A stretch of DNA of 64,000 nucleotides from Alteriqipengyuania_B sp035481675. GTDB lineage: Bacteria; Pseudomonadota; Alphaproteobacteria; Sphingomonadales; Sphingomonadaceae. The stretch is taken from the NCBI RefSeq assembly GCF_035481675.1, contig NZ_JAYJJW010000001.1, positions 1,364,001-1,428,000 of the forward strand, in the 5' to 3' direction. Below the pieces are notes generated by a model. That model saw only the letters and a program-made list of their open reading frames with translations, was not told the origin of the DNA and did not search any database. Below are positions 33,587 through 44,998 of this stretch, piece by piece (position 1 is the first letter of the stretch; each line of letters opens with the position of its first letter). Position numbers and translations under genes: made by a program.

Positions 33587-34986
33587 GCCGCGCCCCCGAG
33601 TTCCTGCGGCAGGGCGGCGGCCCATTTGGTGATGTCGCCCGCGCCGAGGCAGACGACCATGTCGCCTTCCTCGAGCGTCTCGGACAGCGTCGCGACCAGC
33701 TCCGCCCGGTCCGCCACCGCCTCTGCCGAGCGATGGCCGCGCGCCTTGATCCCTTCGACCAGCGCGTCCTGGCTCACGCCCTCGATGGGATCCTCGCCCG
33801 CGGCATAGACCGGGGTCACATACACGCGGTCGGCGTTGTCGAAGCAGCTCTGGAAATCGTCCATCAGGTCGCCGAGGCGGGAATAGCGGTGCGGCTGCAT
33901 CACCGCGATGACCCGGCCCTGCGCGGCCTCGCGCGCGGCTTGCAATACCGCGCGGATTTCGACCGGGTGGTGGGCGTAATCGTCGATGATGGTCGCGCCG
34001 CGCGCGGTCCCTGTCTTCGTGAAGCGCCGGCGCACCCCGCCGAACTTGTCGAAGCCGTTGCAGATGATGTCGTCGCTGCAGCCCATCTCCACCGCGACTG
34101 CGATGGCGGCGAGCGCGTTCTGGACATTGTGGCGGCCCGGCATCGGCAGGCGGACGGATTCGATCCGCCGGTCCTCTTCGGCGCGCTGGCGGATGACGAC
34201 GTCGAAGACGCTCGCCCCGCCTTCGGTGCGCAGGTTGACGCCGCAGATGTCGGCTTGCAGCGACAGGCCGTAGGTGATCACCTGCCGGTCGCGCACCTGG
34301 CCGATAACCGCCTGCACTTCGGGGTGGTCGATGCACAGGATCGCCGCGCCGTAGAACGGCACGTTATGAATGAATTCCACGAACGCCTTCTTCACTCCGT
34401 CGAAATCGCCGTAGTGGTCGAGGTGTTCGGGATCGATATTGGTGACGACCGCGATCGTCCCGTCGAGGCGCAGGAAACTGCCGTCACTCTCGTCGGCTTC
34501 CACAACCATCCATTCGCTGTCGCCGAGCCGGGCGTTGGAGCCGTATTGTTCGATGATGCCGCCGTTGATGACGGTGGGGTCGATCCCGCCCGCATCGAGC
34601 AGCGCGGCGATCATGCTGGTGGTGGTCGTCTTGCCGTGCGTGCCGGCCACCGCGACGGTGGATTTCAGCCGCATCAGTTCCGCCAGCATTTCCGCCCTGC
34701 GGACCACCGGCGTGCGGTTTTCGAGCGCGGCGGCGACTTCGGGGTTGGTGCGCTTCACGGCGGTGGAGGTGACCACCACGGCGGCGCCTTCCACATTCTC
34801 GCGCGCATGGCCGATGCGCACCGAAATGCCGCGATCGCGCAACCGCTCCACGCTCGGCCCTTCGGAAAGGTCGCTCCCCTGCACGGTGTAACCGAGATTG
34901 TGCATGACCTCGGCGATGCCGGACATGCCGATGCCGCCGATGCCGACGAAGTGGACTACGCCGATATCTGTCGGAACGCCCTTCAT
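33583..34986 (-). CDS. murC: UDP-N-acetylmuramate--L-alanine ligase
   Basis: Mur ligase adding L-Ala, the first stem-peptide residue, to UDP-MurNAc. At 467 residues it has the N-terminal Rossmann motif HFVGIGGIGMSGIAE near 12-26. The ATP loop AGTHGKTTTTSM is near 113-124, followed by the central-domain segment TNIDPEHLDHYGDF and the C-terminal DDYAHHPVEI. These are the MurC-specific versions of the family motifs. It overlaps murG and murB by ATGA at both ends. Confidence 0.95.
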   Translation of the reverse strand: MKGVPTDIGVVHFVGIGGIGMSGIAEVMHNLGYTVQGSDLSEGPSVERLRDRGISVRIGHARENVEGAAVVVTSTAVKRTNPEVAAALENRTPVVRRAEMLAELMRLKSTVAVAGTHGKTTTTSMIAALLDAGGIDPTVINGGIIEQYGSNARLGDSEWMVVEADESDGSFLRLDGTIAVVTNIDPEHLDHYGDFDGVKKAFVEFIHNVPFYGAAILCIDHPEVQAVIGQVRDRQVITYGLSLQADICGVNLRTEGGASVFDVVIRQRAEEDRRIESVRLPMPGRHNVQNALAAIAVAVEMGCSDDIICNGFDKFGGVRRRFTKTGTARGATIIDDYAHHPVEIRAVLQAAREAAQGRVIAVMQPHRYSRLGDLMDDFQSCFDNADRVYVTPVYAAGEDPIEGVSQDALVEGIKARGHRSAEAVADRAELVATLSETLEEGDMVVCLGAGDITKWAAALPQELGGAA

Positions 34987-36179
34987 CGCGCAGTCTCCCG
35001 CGCGGCACCCTGGCCCACGGGCGCGCCCTGCGTGGCGCCGCGGGCGTTGTTGCCGCCGACGCGGATCACGTCCTGCAGCCCCGCCCCGCCGAAGCTTTCG
35101 ACGAGGTCCGCCAGCGCGATCGCCGCATCGGGCCGCCCGCAATTCCACGCCGCATGGGCCGCGTTGGCAAGGGTCGAGGGTTTCATGGCCAGCGCCTGGA
35201 TCTGCTTCGCCAGTTCCTTGGCAGTGAACTTTTCCTGCCGGATCATCCGCGCGCCGCCCGATTTGGCCAGCTCGCGCGTGTTGGCCGCCTGGTGGTCGTC
35301 GGTCGCGATGGGCAGCGGTACGAGAATAGCGGGACGGCCCACGGCGGTCAGCTCCGCAATCGTGCTCGCGCCTGCGCGGCCGATGAAGATATGCGTGTCG
35401 GCCAGCCGGTCCTGCATGTCCTCGAAATAGGTGCCGAGTTCTGCCGGGATGCCGTGCTCGGAATAGCGGTGGCGCACCGCGTCGAGATCCTCCGCCCGGC
35501 ATTGCTGCGTCACTTGCAGCCTTGCGCGCAGCGCAGGCGGCAGCATCGCCAGCCCGTCCGGCACCACTTCGCTCAGCACCCGCGCGCCCTGGCTGCCGCC
35601 GGTCACCAGTACCCGCAGCAGGCTTTCCTCCGCGAAATGCGGGAACGGCTTGTCGCGCAGGGACAGGACCTCGCCGCGCACCGGATTGCCGACCAAGTGG
35701 ACCTTGTCCGCGTATTTGGCGTCGAGACGGTCGACCTTTTCATAGGAGGTCGCAATCGCTTCCACGCCCCGCGCGAAAAAGCGGTTCACCCGGCCGAGCA
35801 CGGCGTTCTGTTCGTGCAGCACAGCGGGCACGCCGGCGGAGCGCGCAGCCAGCACGGCGGGGAAGGACGGATAGCCGCCGAAGCCCACGACCGCCGTCGG
35901 CGCGAAGCTTTCGTACAGCCGTTTCGCCATGTTGCGGCCCTGCAGGATCGCCTTCACCCCACCGACCCACTTCAATGGGTTCTTGCCGATTTTGCCGGCG
36001 GGCAGGACATGCGCGGTCAGCGCCTCCGGCTTGCCGGGAATCTTCGCGCCGCGATCGTCGGTGATCAGCGCGACGTGGTGGCCGCGCGCGATCAGCTCCT
36101 CCGCCAGCGCGAAAGCGGGGATCATGTGGCCGCCGGTGCCCCCGGCGGCGAGTACGAAGTGGCGCACGATATCGTTCAT
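34983..36179 (-). CDS. murG: Lipid II synthase MurG
   Basis: GT28 glycosyltransferase that adds GlcNAc to lipid I at the inner face of the membrane. The glycine loops are LAAGGTGGHMIPAFALAEEL near 10-29 and VTGGSQGARVLSE in the second half, followed by GRAGASTIAELTAVGRPAILVP for the UDP-sugar site. At 398 residues it exceeds the usual 355-365. The extra length is a Gly/Asn/Ala-rich C-terminal tail (after SFGGAGLQDVIRVGG) of no known role. It overlaps ftsW and murC by ATGA. Confidence 0.95.
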   Translation of the reverse strand: MNDIVRHFVLAAGGTGGHMIPAFALAEELIARGHHVALITDDRGAKIPGKPEALTAHVLPAGKIGKNPLKWVGGVKAILQGRNMAKRLYESFAPTAVVGFGGYPSFPAVLAARSAGVPAVLHEQNAVLGRVNRFFARGVEAIATSYEKVDRLDAKYADKVHLVGNPVRGEVLSLRDKPFPHFAEESLLRVLVTGGSQGARVLSEVVPDGLAMLPPALRARLQVTQQCRAEDLDAVRHRYSEHGIPAELGTYFEDMQDRLADTHIFIGRAGASTIAELTAVGRPAILVPLPIATDDHQAANTRELAKSGGARMIRQEKFTAKELAKQIQALAMKPSTLANAAHAAWNCGRPDAAIALADLVESFGGAGLQDVIRVGGNNARGATQGAPVGQGAARETAR

Positions 36180-37399
36180 CGCGCCAGTCCCTTGGGCAGC
36201 AAGGCGCGCCAGTCAAATCTTTCGCGCTGGAGGAAGGGATTCCGGCGGGTAATCGCCAGCAAGGCGCCCAGCGTCAGGCAGATCGCGACGGTCGACGATC
36301 CGCCGTAGGACACCAGCGGCAGCGTCATGCCCTTGGAGGGGAAGAGCTGCAGGTTGACGAGGATGTTGATGAAAGCCTGCCCGCCGAACAGCGCGGTAAG
36401 CCCGGTCGCCGCGAGGATGGTGAACAGGTTCTCCTCGTCCATCAGGCGCGACAGCACGCGCAGGATGATGGCGAGGAACAGCACCACGATCACCGCGCAG
36501 GCGACAAGGCCGAATTCCTCGCCGATGACCGAAAAGACATAGTCGGTATGCGCTTCGGGCAGGCGCATCTTTTCCGTACCCAGTCGCATGCCGGTGCCAG
36601 TCCACCCGCCGCCGAGCAGTGCGCGTTCGGCAAGGTCGACCTGGTCGAATGCGGTGCCGCCGCCAAGGAAGCTGTCGATCCGGTGGCGGGCGTTGTCGTA
36701 GAAGATATAAGCCGCGCTCACAAGCAGCAGGCCGAACCCGCCCAGCCACGCGAGCAATTGCAGGGGAAGGCCGGAAAGGAACACCGCGATAAGGAAGACG
36801 CCCGCGAACAGCACCGCATCCCCGAAATTGGGCTGCAGCATCAAAAGCAGCGCGACCAGCCCGGTGAGGATGCCGGCAAGAGCCATGACCGGCATTGTCG
36901 GATCGCGCAGCCGCCATGACAGGATCCATGCCAGCATGATGGCGAAGGCCGGCTTCAGGAACTCGCTCGGCTGGAAGCGGATGCCCAGGTTGATCCAGCG
37001 CTTCGCCCCGTTGACCTCGCTGCCGATGATCGGGACCAGCAGCAGCAGGACGATCATCACCGCGCCCAGCAAGATGCCGCCCTGCCGTACGGTTTTCTGC
37101 GGCAACATCGAAATGCCCAGCATCACGCCGACGCCGAGCGCGAGGAAGGCCGCGTGCATCCAGAAGAAGCGCAGCGGCGACAGCGTAACCTCGGCCGTCG
37201 AAAGCCGCGCGGCGCTGGCGGGGGAGCCCGCCGCAACCGCGAACAGGCCGCAGACCATAAGGAGGCCTATCAGGCCGAGCAGCACGCGGTCGACCTCACG
37301 CCACCAGATTTTCAGCTCGCTGCGCCAGTTCTTCGGCGGGCTGAATGCGCTGTGCAGCCGTTCGGCGCCGCGCGGCAGGTATGGTTGGCCGGGGGTCAT
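36176..37399 (-). CDS. ftsW: Peptidoglycan glycosyltransferase FtsW
   Basis: SEDS-family polymerase of septal peptidoglycan, working with the class B PBP FtsI. It is a multi-pass inner-membrane protein of 407 residues with about ten helices; the first is near 38-60 (LLGLIGLLMVCGLFAVAAGS). The polar N-terminus of about 35 residues is cytoplasmic. SEDS hallmarks are present: NGAKRWINLG, the PSEFLKPA motif, GGGWTGTGM and LPLVSYGGSS near the end. It overlaps murD and murG by ATGA. Confidence 0.94.
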   Translation of the reverse strand: MTPGQPYLPRGAERLHSAFSPPKNWRSELKIWWREVDRVLLGLIGLLMVCGLFAVAAGSPASAARLSTAEVTLSPLRFFWMHAAFLALGVGVMLGISMLPQKTVRQGGILLGAVMIVLLLLVPIIGSEVNGAKRWINLGIRFQPSEFLKPAFAIMLAWILSWRLRDPTMPVMALAGILTGLVALLLMLQPNFGDAVLFAGVFLIAVFLSGLPLQLLAWLGGFGLLLVSAAYIFYDNARHRIDSFLGGGTAFDQVDLAERALLGGGWTGTGMRLGTEKMRLPEAHTDYVFSVIGEEFGLVACAVIVVLFLAIILRVLSRLMDEENLFTILAATGLTALFGGQAFINILVNLQLFPSKGMTLPLVSYGGSSTVAICLTLGALLAITRRNPFLQRERFDWRALLPKGLAR

Positions 37400-38757
37400 T
37401 CTTCTTCGTCCTGTGCGCAGCGCACCTTGCCGGTTTCCGCCACAGCGTTGACGATGGAGCGGAAGGCTTCGCCGCGAGCCTCGTAATCGCGGAACTGGTC
37501 GAAGCTGGCGCAGGCGGGGGACAGCAGCACGACATCGCCGGGTGCTGCCGCGCCGAACGCACGCCGAGCCGCTTCACACAGCATTTCGCAATTCTCCACC
37601 GGGACCTGCCCGTCCAGCAATTCGGCGAACATCGGCCCCGCTTCCCCGATGGTATAGGCCGCCGCGACATTGCCTAGCTGGTCGGCGCATTCTTCCAGGC
37701 CGTCGGACTTGGACAGTCCGCCGACGATCCAGTGAACGCGGGGGCGCGGTTCGGGCGGGAATGCCGCCAGCGCCGGTGCGGCGGATGCGGCGTTGGTCGC
37801 CTTGCTGTCATTGACGAATTCCACGCCCTCGTGACGGCCCAGCCGTTCCATCCGGTGCGGAAGGCCTGTGAAGCTGGCGAGCCCGGCGGAGATTTCCGCA
37901 TCGGTCAGGCCGAGCTCGCGGACGATGGCGATGGCGATAGCCGCGTTCTCGCGATTGTGCGGCCCTTGCAGCGAAGGCCAGCGGTCGGCTTCCGCCTCGA
38001 ACGCGCCAAGGTCGGCGCACACCGCCCGGCCCTCTGCCCGGCGCGCCGCCGCCCCGTCGCGGATGGCGCGGGTGGACGGGTCGCCGCAGCCGAACGCCGC
38101 GAACTGCCCGCTGCCCTGCATCGCGAACAGCCGGCTCTTCGAAAAGGCATACTCTTCGAACCCCGCATAGCGGTCGAGATGGTCGGGGGTGATGTTGGTG
38201 AGCCCCGCCGCCTCGCACGCCAGCGAGCGGGTGAGGTCGATCTGGTAACTCGACAGTTCCAGCACGTAGACGCCCGCGCCCTTGTCACACGGCTGCAAGG
38301 GCTCGCGGCTCAGCACCGGCAAGCCGATATTGCCGCCCATCAGCGCGGGCACGCCGGCCTGTTTCAGCAGGTGCGTGATGAGCGCGACCGTGGTCGACTT
38401 GCCGTTGGTGCCGGTGATGCCGACCACGCGGTGCGGCGGCAGGTCCGGCCGGGCGAGCGCGAACAGCTCGACATCGCCGATCACCGGCACGCCCGCAGCT
38501 GCGGCACGCTCCGCAATCGGGTGGGTGTTGAGCGGCACGCCGGGGGAAACCACGATGCCGTCGAACCCGGCAAGGTCGATCGTGAGCGGATCGGCGAGCA
38601 CCGCGCGGCCGTCCACCGCCTTGCGTGCCTCGTCCTGCCGGTCCCACGCGGTGACATACGCCCCGCTGGCCAGCAGCGTCTCGACCGTGGCGAGGCCCGA
38701 GCGGGCAAGGCCGAGAACGGCGTATCGCTTGTCCTTGAAGGCGGTTCCCGTGATCAC
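37396..38757 (-). CDS. murD: UDP-N-acetylmuramoylalanine--D-glutamate ligase
   Basis: Mur ligase adding D-Glu to UDP-MurNAc-L-Ala. At 453 residues it shows VLGLARSGLATVE near 15-27, the ATP loop GITGTNGKSTTVALI near 113-127, LELSSYQ, and TNITPDHLDRY in the central domain. The C-terminal domain contains NDSKATNAAS and SPACASFDQF, both MurD-specific. It is separated from mraY by 7 bases and overlaps ftsW by ATGA. The C-terminal tail is acidic (QDEEE). Confidence 0.94.
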   Translation of the reverse strand: MITGTAFKDKRYAVLGLARSGLATVETLLASGAYVTAWDRQDEARKAVDGRAVLADPLTIDLAGFDGIVVSPGVPLNTHPIAERAAAAGVPVIGDVELFALARPDLPPHRVVGITGTNGKSTTVALITHLLKQAGVPALMGGNIGLPVLSREPLQPCDKGAGVYVLELSSYQIDLTRSLACEAAGLTNITPDHLDRYAGFEEYAFSKSRLFAMQGSGQFAAFGCGDPSTRAIRDGAAARRAEGRAVCADLGAFEAEADRWPSLQGPHNRENAAIAIAIVRELGLTDAEISAGLASFTGLPHRMERLGRHEGVEFVNDSKATNAASAAPALAAFPPEPRPRVHWIVGGLSKSDGLEECADQLGNVAAAYTIGEAGPMFAELLDGQVPVENCEMLCEAARRAFGAAAPGDVVLLSPACASFDQFRDYEARGEAFRSIVNAVAETGKVRCAQDEEE

Positions 38758-38764
38758 TCCCGCT

Positions 38765-39835
38765 TCACCGCAGCTTCAACGTCGAAAGCCCGACCAGCGC
38801 CAGCACGATGGCGACGATCCAGAACCGGATCACGACCTTGCTTTCGCTCCAGCCCAGCTGTTCGAAATGGTGGTGGATCGGCGCCATGCGGAACACGCGC
38901 TTGCCGGTGCGCTTGAACCAAAAGACCTGGATGATGACGGACAGCGCCTCGAAGACGAACAGGCCGCCGACGATGGCGAGCACGATCTCGTGGTGGCTGG
39001 CGACCGCGATGGCACCCAGCGCCCCGCCGAGGGCCAGCGATCCGGTGTCCCCCATGAACACGGCGGCGGGCGGCGCGTTGAACCACAGGAAGGCCAGCCC
39101 GGCCCCCATGATCGCGGCGCAAAAGATCGCCAGCTCCCCCGCCATCGGCACGTGCGGAATGCCGAGATATTCGGAATAGTCGACGCGCCCGGCGAGGTAG
39201 CAGATGATGGCGAAGGTGCCCGCTGCGATGATGACCGGCATGGTCGCGAGCCCATCCAACCCGTCGGTCAGGTTGACCGCATTGCCCGCACCTACGATCA
39301 CAATGGCGGCGAAGACGTAATAGAACGGGCCGAGCGGGATCGCGCGGTCGGACACGAAGGGCACGTAGAGCCAGGTGTGGATTTCGCTGACGATCAGCCA
39401 AGCGGCAACGCCGGCCACGGCGAATTCGGCCAACAGGCGCACCTTGCCCGATACGCCGCGGTGGCTGTTCTTCGACACCTTGTCGTAATCATCGAGGAAC
39501 CCGATGATGCCGAAGCCGATCGTGACCGCGAGGCAGGCCCAGACGAAGGGGTTCGACAGGTCCATCCAGATCAGCATGGATAGCACCACACTGACCAGGA
39601 TCATCAGCCCGCCCATCGTGGGGGTGCCGCGCTTGGCGAGGTGGCTTTGCGGCCCGTCCTCGCGGATCGGCTGGCCCTTGCCCTGGCGCACGCGAAGCAT
39701 GTCGATGAATTTCGGCCCGATGATCAGTCCGATGACGAGCGCGGTCATCAGCGTCGCCCCGGCCCGGAAGGTCTGGTAGCGGACGAGGTTCAGGATCCCC
39801 TCGAAATCCAGCAGCTGGGCGAGCCAGTAAAGCAT
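38765..39835 (-). CDS. mraY: Phospho-MurNAc-pentapeptide translocase MraY
   Basis: Integral membrane transferase that makes lipid I from UDP-MurNAc-pentapeptide and undecaprenyl phosphate. It has 356 residues with about ten helices. Signature segments are KRGTPTMGGLMIL near 69-81, GFLDDYDKVSKNSHRG (the Asp pair), NAVNLTDGLDGLA, and APIHHHFE near the C-terminus (here MAPIHHHFEQLGWSE). Its ATG follows the murF stop immediately (TGAATG), so the two are coupled without overlap. Confidence 0.95.
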   Translation of the reverse strand: MLYWLAQLLDFEGILNLVRYQTFRAGATLMTALVIGLIIGPKFIDMLRVRQGKGQPIREDGPQSHLAKRGTPTMGGLMILVSVVLSMLIWMDLSNPFVWACLAVTIGFGIIGFLDDYDKVSKNSHRGVSGKVRLLAEFAVAGVAAWLIVSEIHTWLYVPFVSDRAIPLGPFYYVFAAIVIVGAGNAVNLTDGLDGLATMPVIIAAGTFAIICYLAGRVDYSEYLGIPHVPMAGELAIFCAAIMGAGLAFLWFNAPPAAVFMGDTGSLALGGALGAIAVASHHEIVLAIVGGLFVFEALSVIIQVFWFKRTGKRVFRMAPIHHHFEQLGWSESKVVIRFWIVAIVLALVGLSTLKLR

Positions 39836-41292
<1,457 letters not shown>

Positions 41293-41293
<1 letters not shown>

Positions 41294-42756
41294 CACTGGC
41301 TCTCCTGCACGGCGGCGCATTCGCGCGCCACCTCCACATCATCGAATGGCAATACGCGCATGGTTTCTCCCGAACCCACGATCTGACCCGTTTCATGGCC
41401 TTTGCCGGCGATGAGGACGATGTCCTGCGGCCCGGCCTCGGCGAGCGCGGCGGCAATGGCCTCGCGCCGGCCGGCGATCTCGCGCGCGCCCGGCGCGTCG
41501 GCCATGATCGCGGCGCGGATGGCGGCGGGGTCCTCGCCGCGCGGATTGTCGTCGGTCACGATGACCACGTCGGCGTTTTCGCAGGCGACCTTGCCCATCG
41601 GGCCGCGCTTGCCTTCGTCCCTGTCGCCGCCGGCGCCGAACACCACGATCAGCTGGCCCGACGTGTGCGGCCGCAGCGCGGCAATGGCGGCTTCCAGCGC
41701 GTCGGGTGTGTGGGCGTAATCGACATAGGCGGGCGCGCCGGCCTGCGTGATCGCCGCCCGCTCCAGCCGGCCGCGCACGGGCTGCAGCCGCGCGGTGGCA
41801 TCGAAGACCTGCGCCGCATCGCTTCCCGTGGCGAGCGCCAGTCCGGCCGCCGTCAGCGCATTGGCCACCTGGTAGGCCCCGATCAGCGGCAGGCGGAAGC
41901 TGCGCTCCGTCCCGCCATGGCGAATGGTGAGTTCCTGCCCGAGCTGTGTCGCCTCGCGCCGCAGCAGGGCGATATCCTCGCCCTTCTCGCCCACCGAAAA
42001 CACGGTGAGGCCGCGGCGGCCCGCGCGCTCGATCACTTCGCCCGATCTGGGATCATCGGCCCAGACGACGATGCTGCCGCCGCCTGACACCACCTCGTCG
42101 ACCAGCCGCATCTTGGCTTCGAAATATTCGCCCATCGTGCCGTGGTAATCGAGGTGGTCGCGGCTGAAATTGGTGAAGGCGCCCGCAGCCACAGGCAGGC
42201 CTTCGTTGCGATACTGGCTGAGCCCGTGGCTCGAAGCCTCGTAGGCCACGTGGCTCACCCCTTCGCGCGCCAGGCCCGTCATGTTGGACAGGAACGTGAC
42301 GATGTCGGGCGTGGTAAGGCCGGTGGAGGTGCTGCCTTCGGGGGTGGTCACGCCCAGCGTGCCGATGCTGGCCGCGCGCTCGCCGCACATGCGCCAGATC
42401 TGCCGCGTCATCTCGACCGTGGATGTCTTGCCGTTGGTGCCGGTCACCGCGACGACGTGCTGCGGCACGGGGGTGAAGAACTGCGCGGCGGCGCGTGCAA
42501 AAGCGCGGCGCGGGGTATCGTCGGCGATGTGGAGCGCGCCTTCGACCCGGGCCTCGGGCCGGGCGACCACGGCCACGGCGCCGGACTGGACCGCGGCGGC
42601 GATGAAATCCTCGCCATTGACGCTCGCGCCCTGGAACGCGCCGAACACGGTGCCGGGCGCGACCTTGCGGTGGTCGATGGCGAAGCCGGTCACGTCCGCG
42701 TCCGCCGCACCGGAACCATCGAGGCCGGCACGTTCGAGGATCTTCGCCAGCCGCAT
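41293..42756 (-). CDS. murE: UDP-MurNAc-L-Ala-D-Glu--meso-DAP ligase
   Basis: Mur ligase adding the third stem residue. The motif DDNPRGEDP near 405-413 contains DNPR, the recognised marker for meso-diaminopimelate, so the peptidoglycan is predicted to be the DAP type. Other motifs are the ATP loop VTGTNGKTSTVEM, EASSHGLSQYR, and TNFSRDHLDYHGTM with the Lys carbamylation region after it. It has 487 residues. It is joined to ftsI upstream and murF downstream by one-base TGATG overlaps. Confidence 0.95.
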
Positions 42757-44498
42757 CAGTCGTTCGCCTTGATCAGCGGGCGCAGGTCGGACAGGTCGAT
42801 ATCGCGGCTCTCGTCAGGCAGCACGCCCAGCATCGGGCCGATGCGCGGCACCAGCCGGCCGACGACGGGCGCGGCGTTCCACGCGGCGGTCCGCTGGAAG
42901 GAACTGGCGAGCGTGCCCTTGGGCTCGTCCATCATGGCCACGATCACGTAGCGCGGGCGGTCCATCGGGAAGGCGGCGGCAAAAGTGGAAACCAGCGTGG
43001 TCCGGCGATAGCCGCCCGCACCCGGCTTTTCCGCAGAGCCGGTCTTGCCGCCCACGCGGAAGCCGGGCGCATCGGCGTTCTTGCCGGTGCCGTAGAGCGC
43101 GATCATCCGCAGCAGCTGGTTCATCCGGGCGCTGGTGCTGGCCTTGAACACGCGGCGGCCCTTGGGGGCATAGCCGGGCTCGATCTTTTTCAGCGTGGCG
43201 GGGCGCCAGATGCCGCCGTTGACCATCGCGGCATAGGCGCTGGCGAGGTGCAGCGGGGTCACCGCGATCCCGTGGCCGTAGCTGACCGTCATGTTGCGCA
43301 GTCGCGGCCATTCGCCGCTGGGCCAGATCGGCGCGCCGCGCGCGGGCAGTTCGATGAAGGGACGCTCCGACATGCCGAGTTCGACCATCGTGCGCTTCAT
43401 CACGATCGGCCCGACCTCGTCGGCGATGCGCGCGGTCACCGTATTGGACGAATGGATCAGCGTTTCCGGCACGTTGAGGCTGTCGCCCAGCGGGTGGCTG
43501 TCCTTGATGGCGAAGCCGCCGATCTTGACCGGCGCGGCGGGATAGCGCCGCGACATGTTCGTGACCACGCCGTTGTCGATGGCAACGGCCACGGCCAACG
43601 GCTTGAAGGTGGAACCCAGTTCGTACACCTGGTTGGTCACCCGGTTGAACATCAGGTCCTGCCCTGCGGCGTCGATCTTGTTCGGGTTGAATTCGGGCAG
43701 GGAGGCGAGCGCCAGCACTTCCCCCGAATCCACGTCCAGCACGATGCCGGCCGCGCCCTTTGCATCCACGGCCAGCATGCCGCGGCGCAGTTCGTCTTCC
43801 AGCGCGCCCTGCACCCGGCTGTCGATGGAGAGCATGGCGGGCTGGCCGCGCAGCGCCGGGTCGACAAGGTGTTCGTCCAGCGCGGCTTCCATGCCGACAC
43901 GGCCATGACCGTCTGCCGCGACATAGCCGAGCACGTGGGCGGCCATCGATCCTTGCGGGTAGTAGCGGTCCGTTTCGCGCGGGGTCTCCAGCGCGATTTC
44001 GCCGATGGCGTGAATGCGGTTGGCTTCTTCCGGAAGCACCCGGCGGCGCAGGTACCCGGCGCGGCCCGAGGCGAGGAATTCGGTGGTTTCCGCCAGGTCC
44101 ATGTCGGGGAAGATGGCGACCAGTTCCCGCGCAACGTCTTGTGCGCCGCGCACCAGCGGGTCGCCCCCGTCATCCATCGCCGCCGGGTTGAACCACAGCG
44201 CGTGGGCGGGGAATGCGCGGGCCAGCGGCACGCCGTTGCGGTCGACGATATCGCCCCGCGGCGGCAGCAGCGCTTCGGCCATGGAGCGCGCCTCGTTGCC
44301 CGGATGGGCGATGCCGAAATAGGCGATGCGGAGCAGCGCGGCGAAGGCCACGAGGCAGAAGGCGCCGATCAGGAACAGGACCCGCATCCGCGCCACCAGC
44401 AGCGAACGTTCGCGCTGGCCGAGCGAAGTCAGGTTGCGCGGGCGACCGGTGGAGCGTGCGGAAATGCCGGGCGTGCCGACCGGCGCGTAGAACGTCAT
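42756..44498 (-). CDS. ftsI: Septal class B penicillin-binding protein (PBP3/FtsI)
   Basis: Monofunctional transpeptidase that crosslinks septal peptidoglycan with FtsW. At 580 residues it has a short cytoplasmic N-terminus, one membrane helix near 38-60 and a dimerisation/pedestal domain containing RGDIVDRNG near 81-89. The transpeptidase domain has active serine S296 in SxxK (GSTFKP), SxN at 350-352 (SSN) and a KTG motif in GGKTGSAEK. All three catalytic motifs are intact. It overlaps ftsL by ATGA and murE by TGATG. Confidence 0.95.
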   Translation of the reverse strand: MTFYAPVGTPGISARSTGRPRNLTSLGQRERSLLVARMRVLFLIGAFCLVAFAALLRIAYFGIAHPGNEARSMAEALLPPRGDIVDRNGVPLARAFPAHALWFNPAAMDDGGDPLVRGAQDVARELVAIFPDMDLAETTEFLASGRAGYLRRRVLPEEANRIHAIGEIALETPRETDRYYPQGSMAAHVLGYVAADGHGRVGMEAALDEHLVDPALRGQPAMLSIDSRVQGALEDELRRGMLAVDAKGAAGIVLDVDSGEVLALASLPEFNPNKIDAAGQDLMFNRVTNQVYELGSTFKPLAVAVAIDNGVVTNMSRRYPAAPVKIGGFAIKDSHPLGDSLNVPETLIHSSNTVTARIADEVGPIVMKRTMVELGMSERPFIELPARGAPIWPSGEWPRLRNMTVSYGHGIAVTPLHLASAYAAMVNGGIWRPATLKKIEPGYAPKGRRVFKASTSARMNQLLRMIALYGTGKNADAPGFRVGGKTGSAEKPGAGGYRRTTLVSTFAAAFPMDRPRYVIVAMMDEPKGTLASSFQRTAAWNAAPVVGRLVPRIGPMLGVLPDESRDIDLSDLRPLIKAND

Positions 44499-44998
44499 GG
44501 CAGGGTCGCCTTCAATGCGACGCGGCCGCTACCCGAAGCGGATACGTTCCGGCCGAAGTCCAGGCGAATGGCGTTGTTCTGGACCTTCGCTGGGAGGTCG
44601 GCCTGCTCCGGCTCTCCGACCGGCGAGACCATCTTGGGAAATTCGGGGACCTTCGCATCCGCCTCGCTCTGCGCGACGCGGATCGGGTCGGGCGCGCCCT
44701 CCGCGCGCGGCACGCCGAATTCGGCCAGCGCCTGCTCCCCATCGAGAAACTGGTCGGCCGCCGGCGGCTCGTAACCGAAATCGACCGCGTTCCATGCGGC
44801 AAGCTGGGACTGGTTGGCGCGAGTCTGGAATTCCATTTCCAGCGCCAGCTTCTGGTTCTGCAGCCGCACGATCTCGCGTTCGGCCATGCGCACGTCGCTT
44901 TTCACGCTGTTCACCTGCACCCACAGGACCACGAACAACGCGGTACAGCCTAGCAGCAGGCTGGCCCATCCGATCTGGCGAAGACGGTTCAGTGTCAT
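44495..44998 (-). CDS. ftsL: Cell division protein FtsL
   Basis: Small bitopic divisome protein; with FtsB it forms a coiled coil that activates FtsWI. At 167 residues it has a helix near 11-31 (ASLLLGCTALFVVLWVQVNS) followed directly by a coiled coil (MAEREIVRLQNQKLALEMEF). The C-terminal 90 residues are Pro/Asp/Glu-rich and longer than the roughly 100-120-residue enterobacterial FtsL. The position between rsmH and ftsI is diagnostic because sequence conservation in the family is low. It overlaps both neighbours by ATGA. Confidence 0.88.
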   Translation of the reverse strand: MTLNRLRQIGWASLLLGCTALFVVLWVQVNSVKSDVRMAEREIVRLQNQKLALEMEFQTRANQSQLAAWNAVDFGYEPPAADQFLDGEQALAEFGVPRAEGAPDPIRVAQSEADAKVPEFPKMVSPVGEPEQADLPAKVQNNAIRLDFGRNVSASGSGRVALKATLP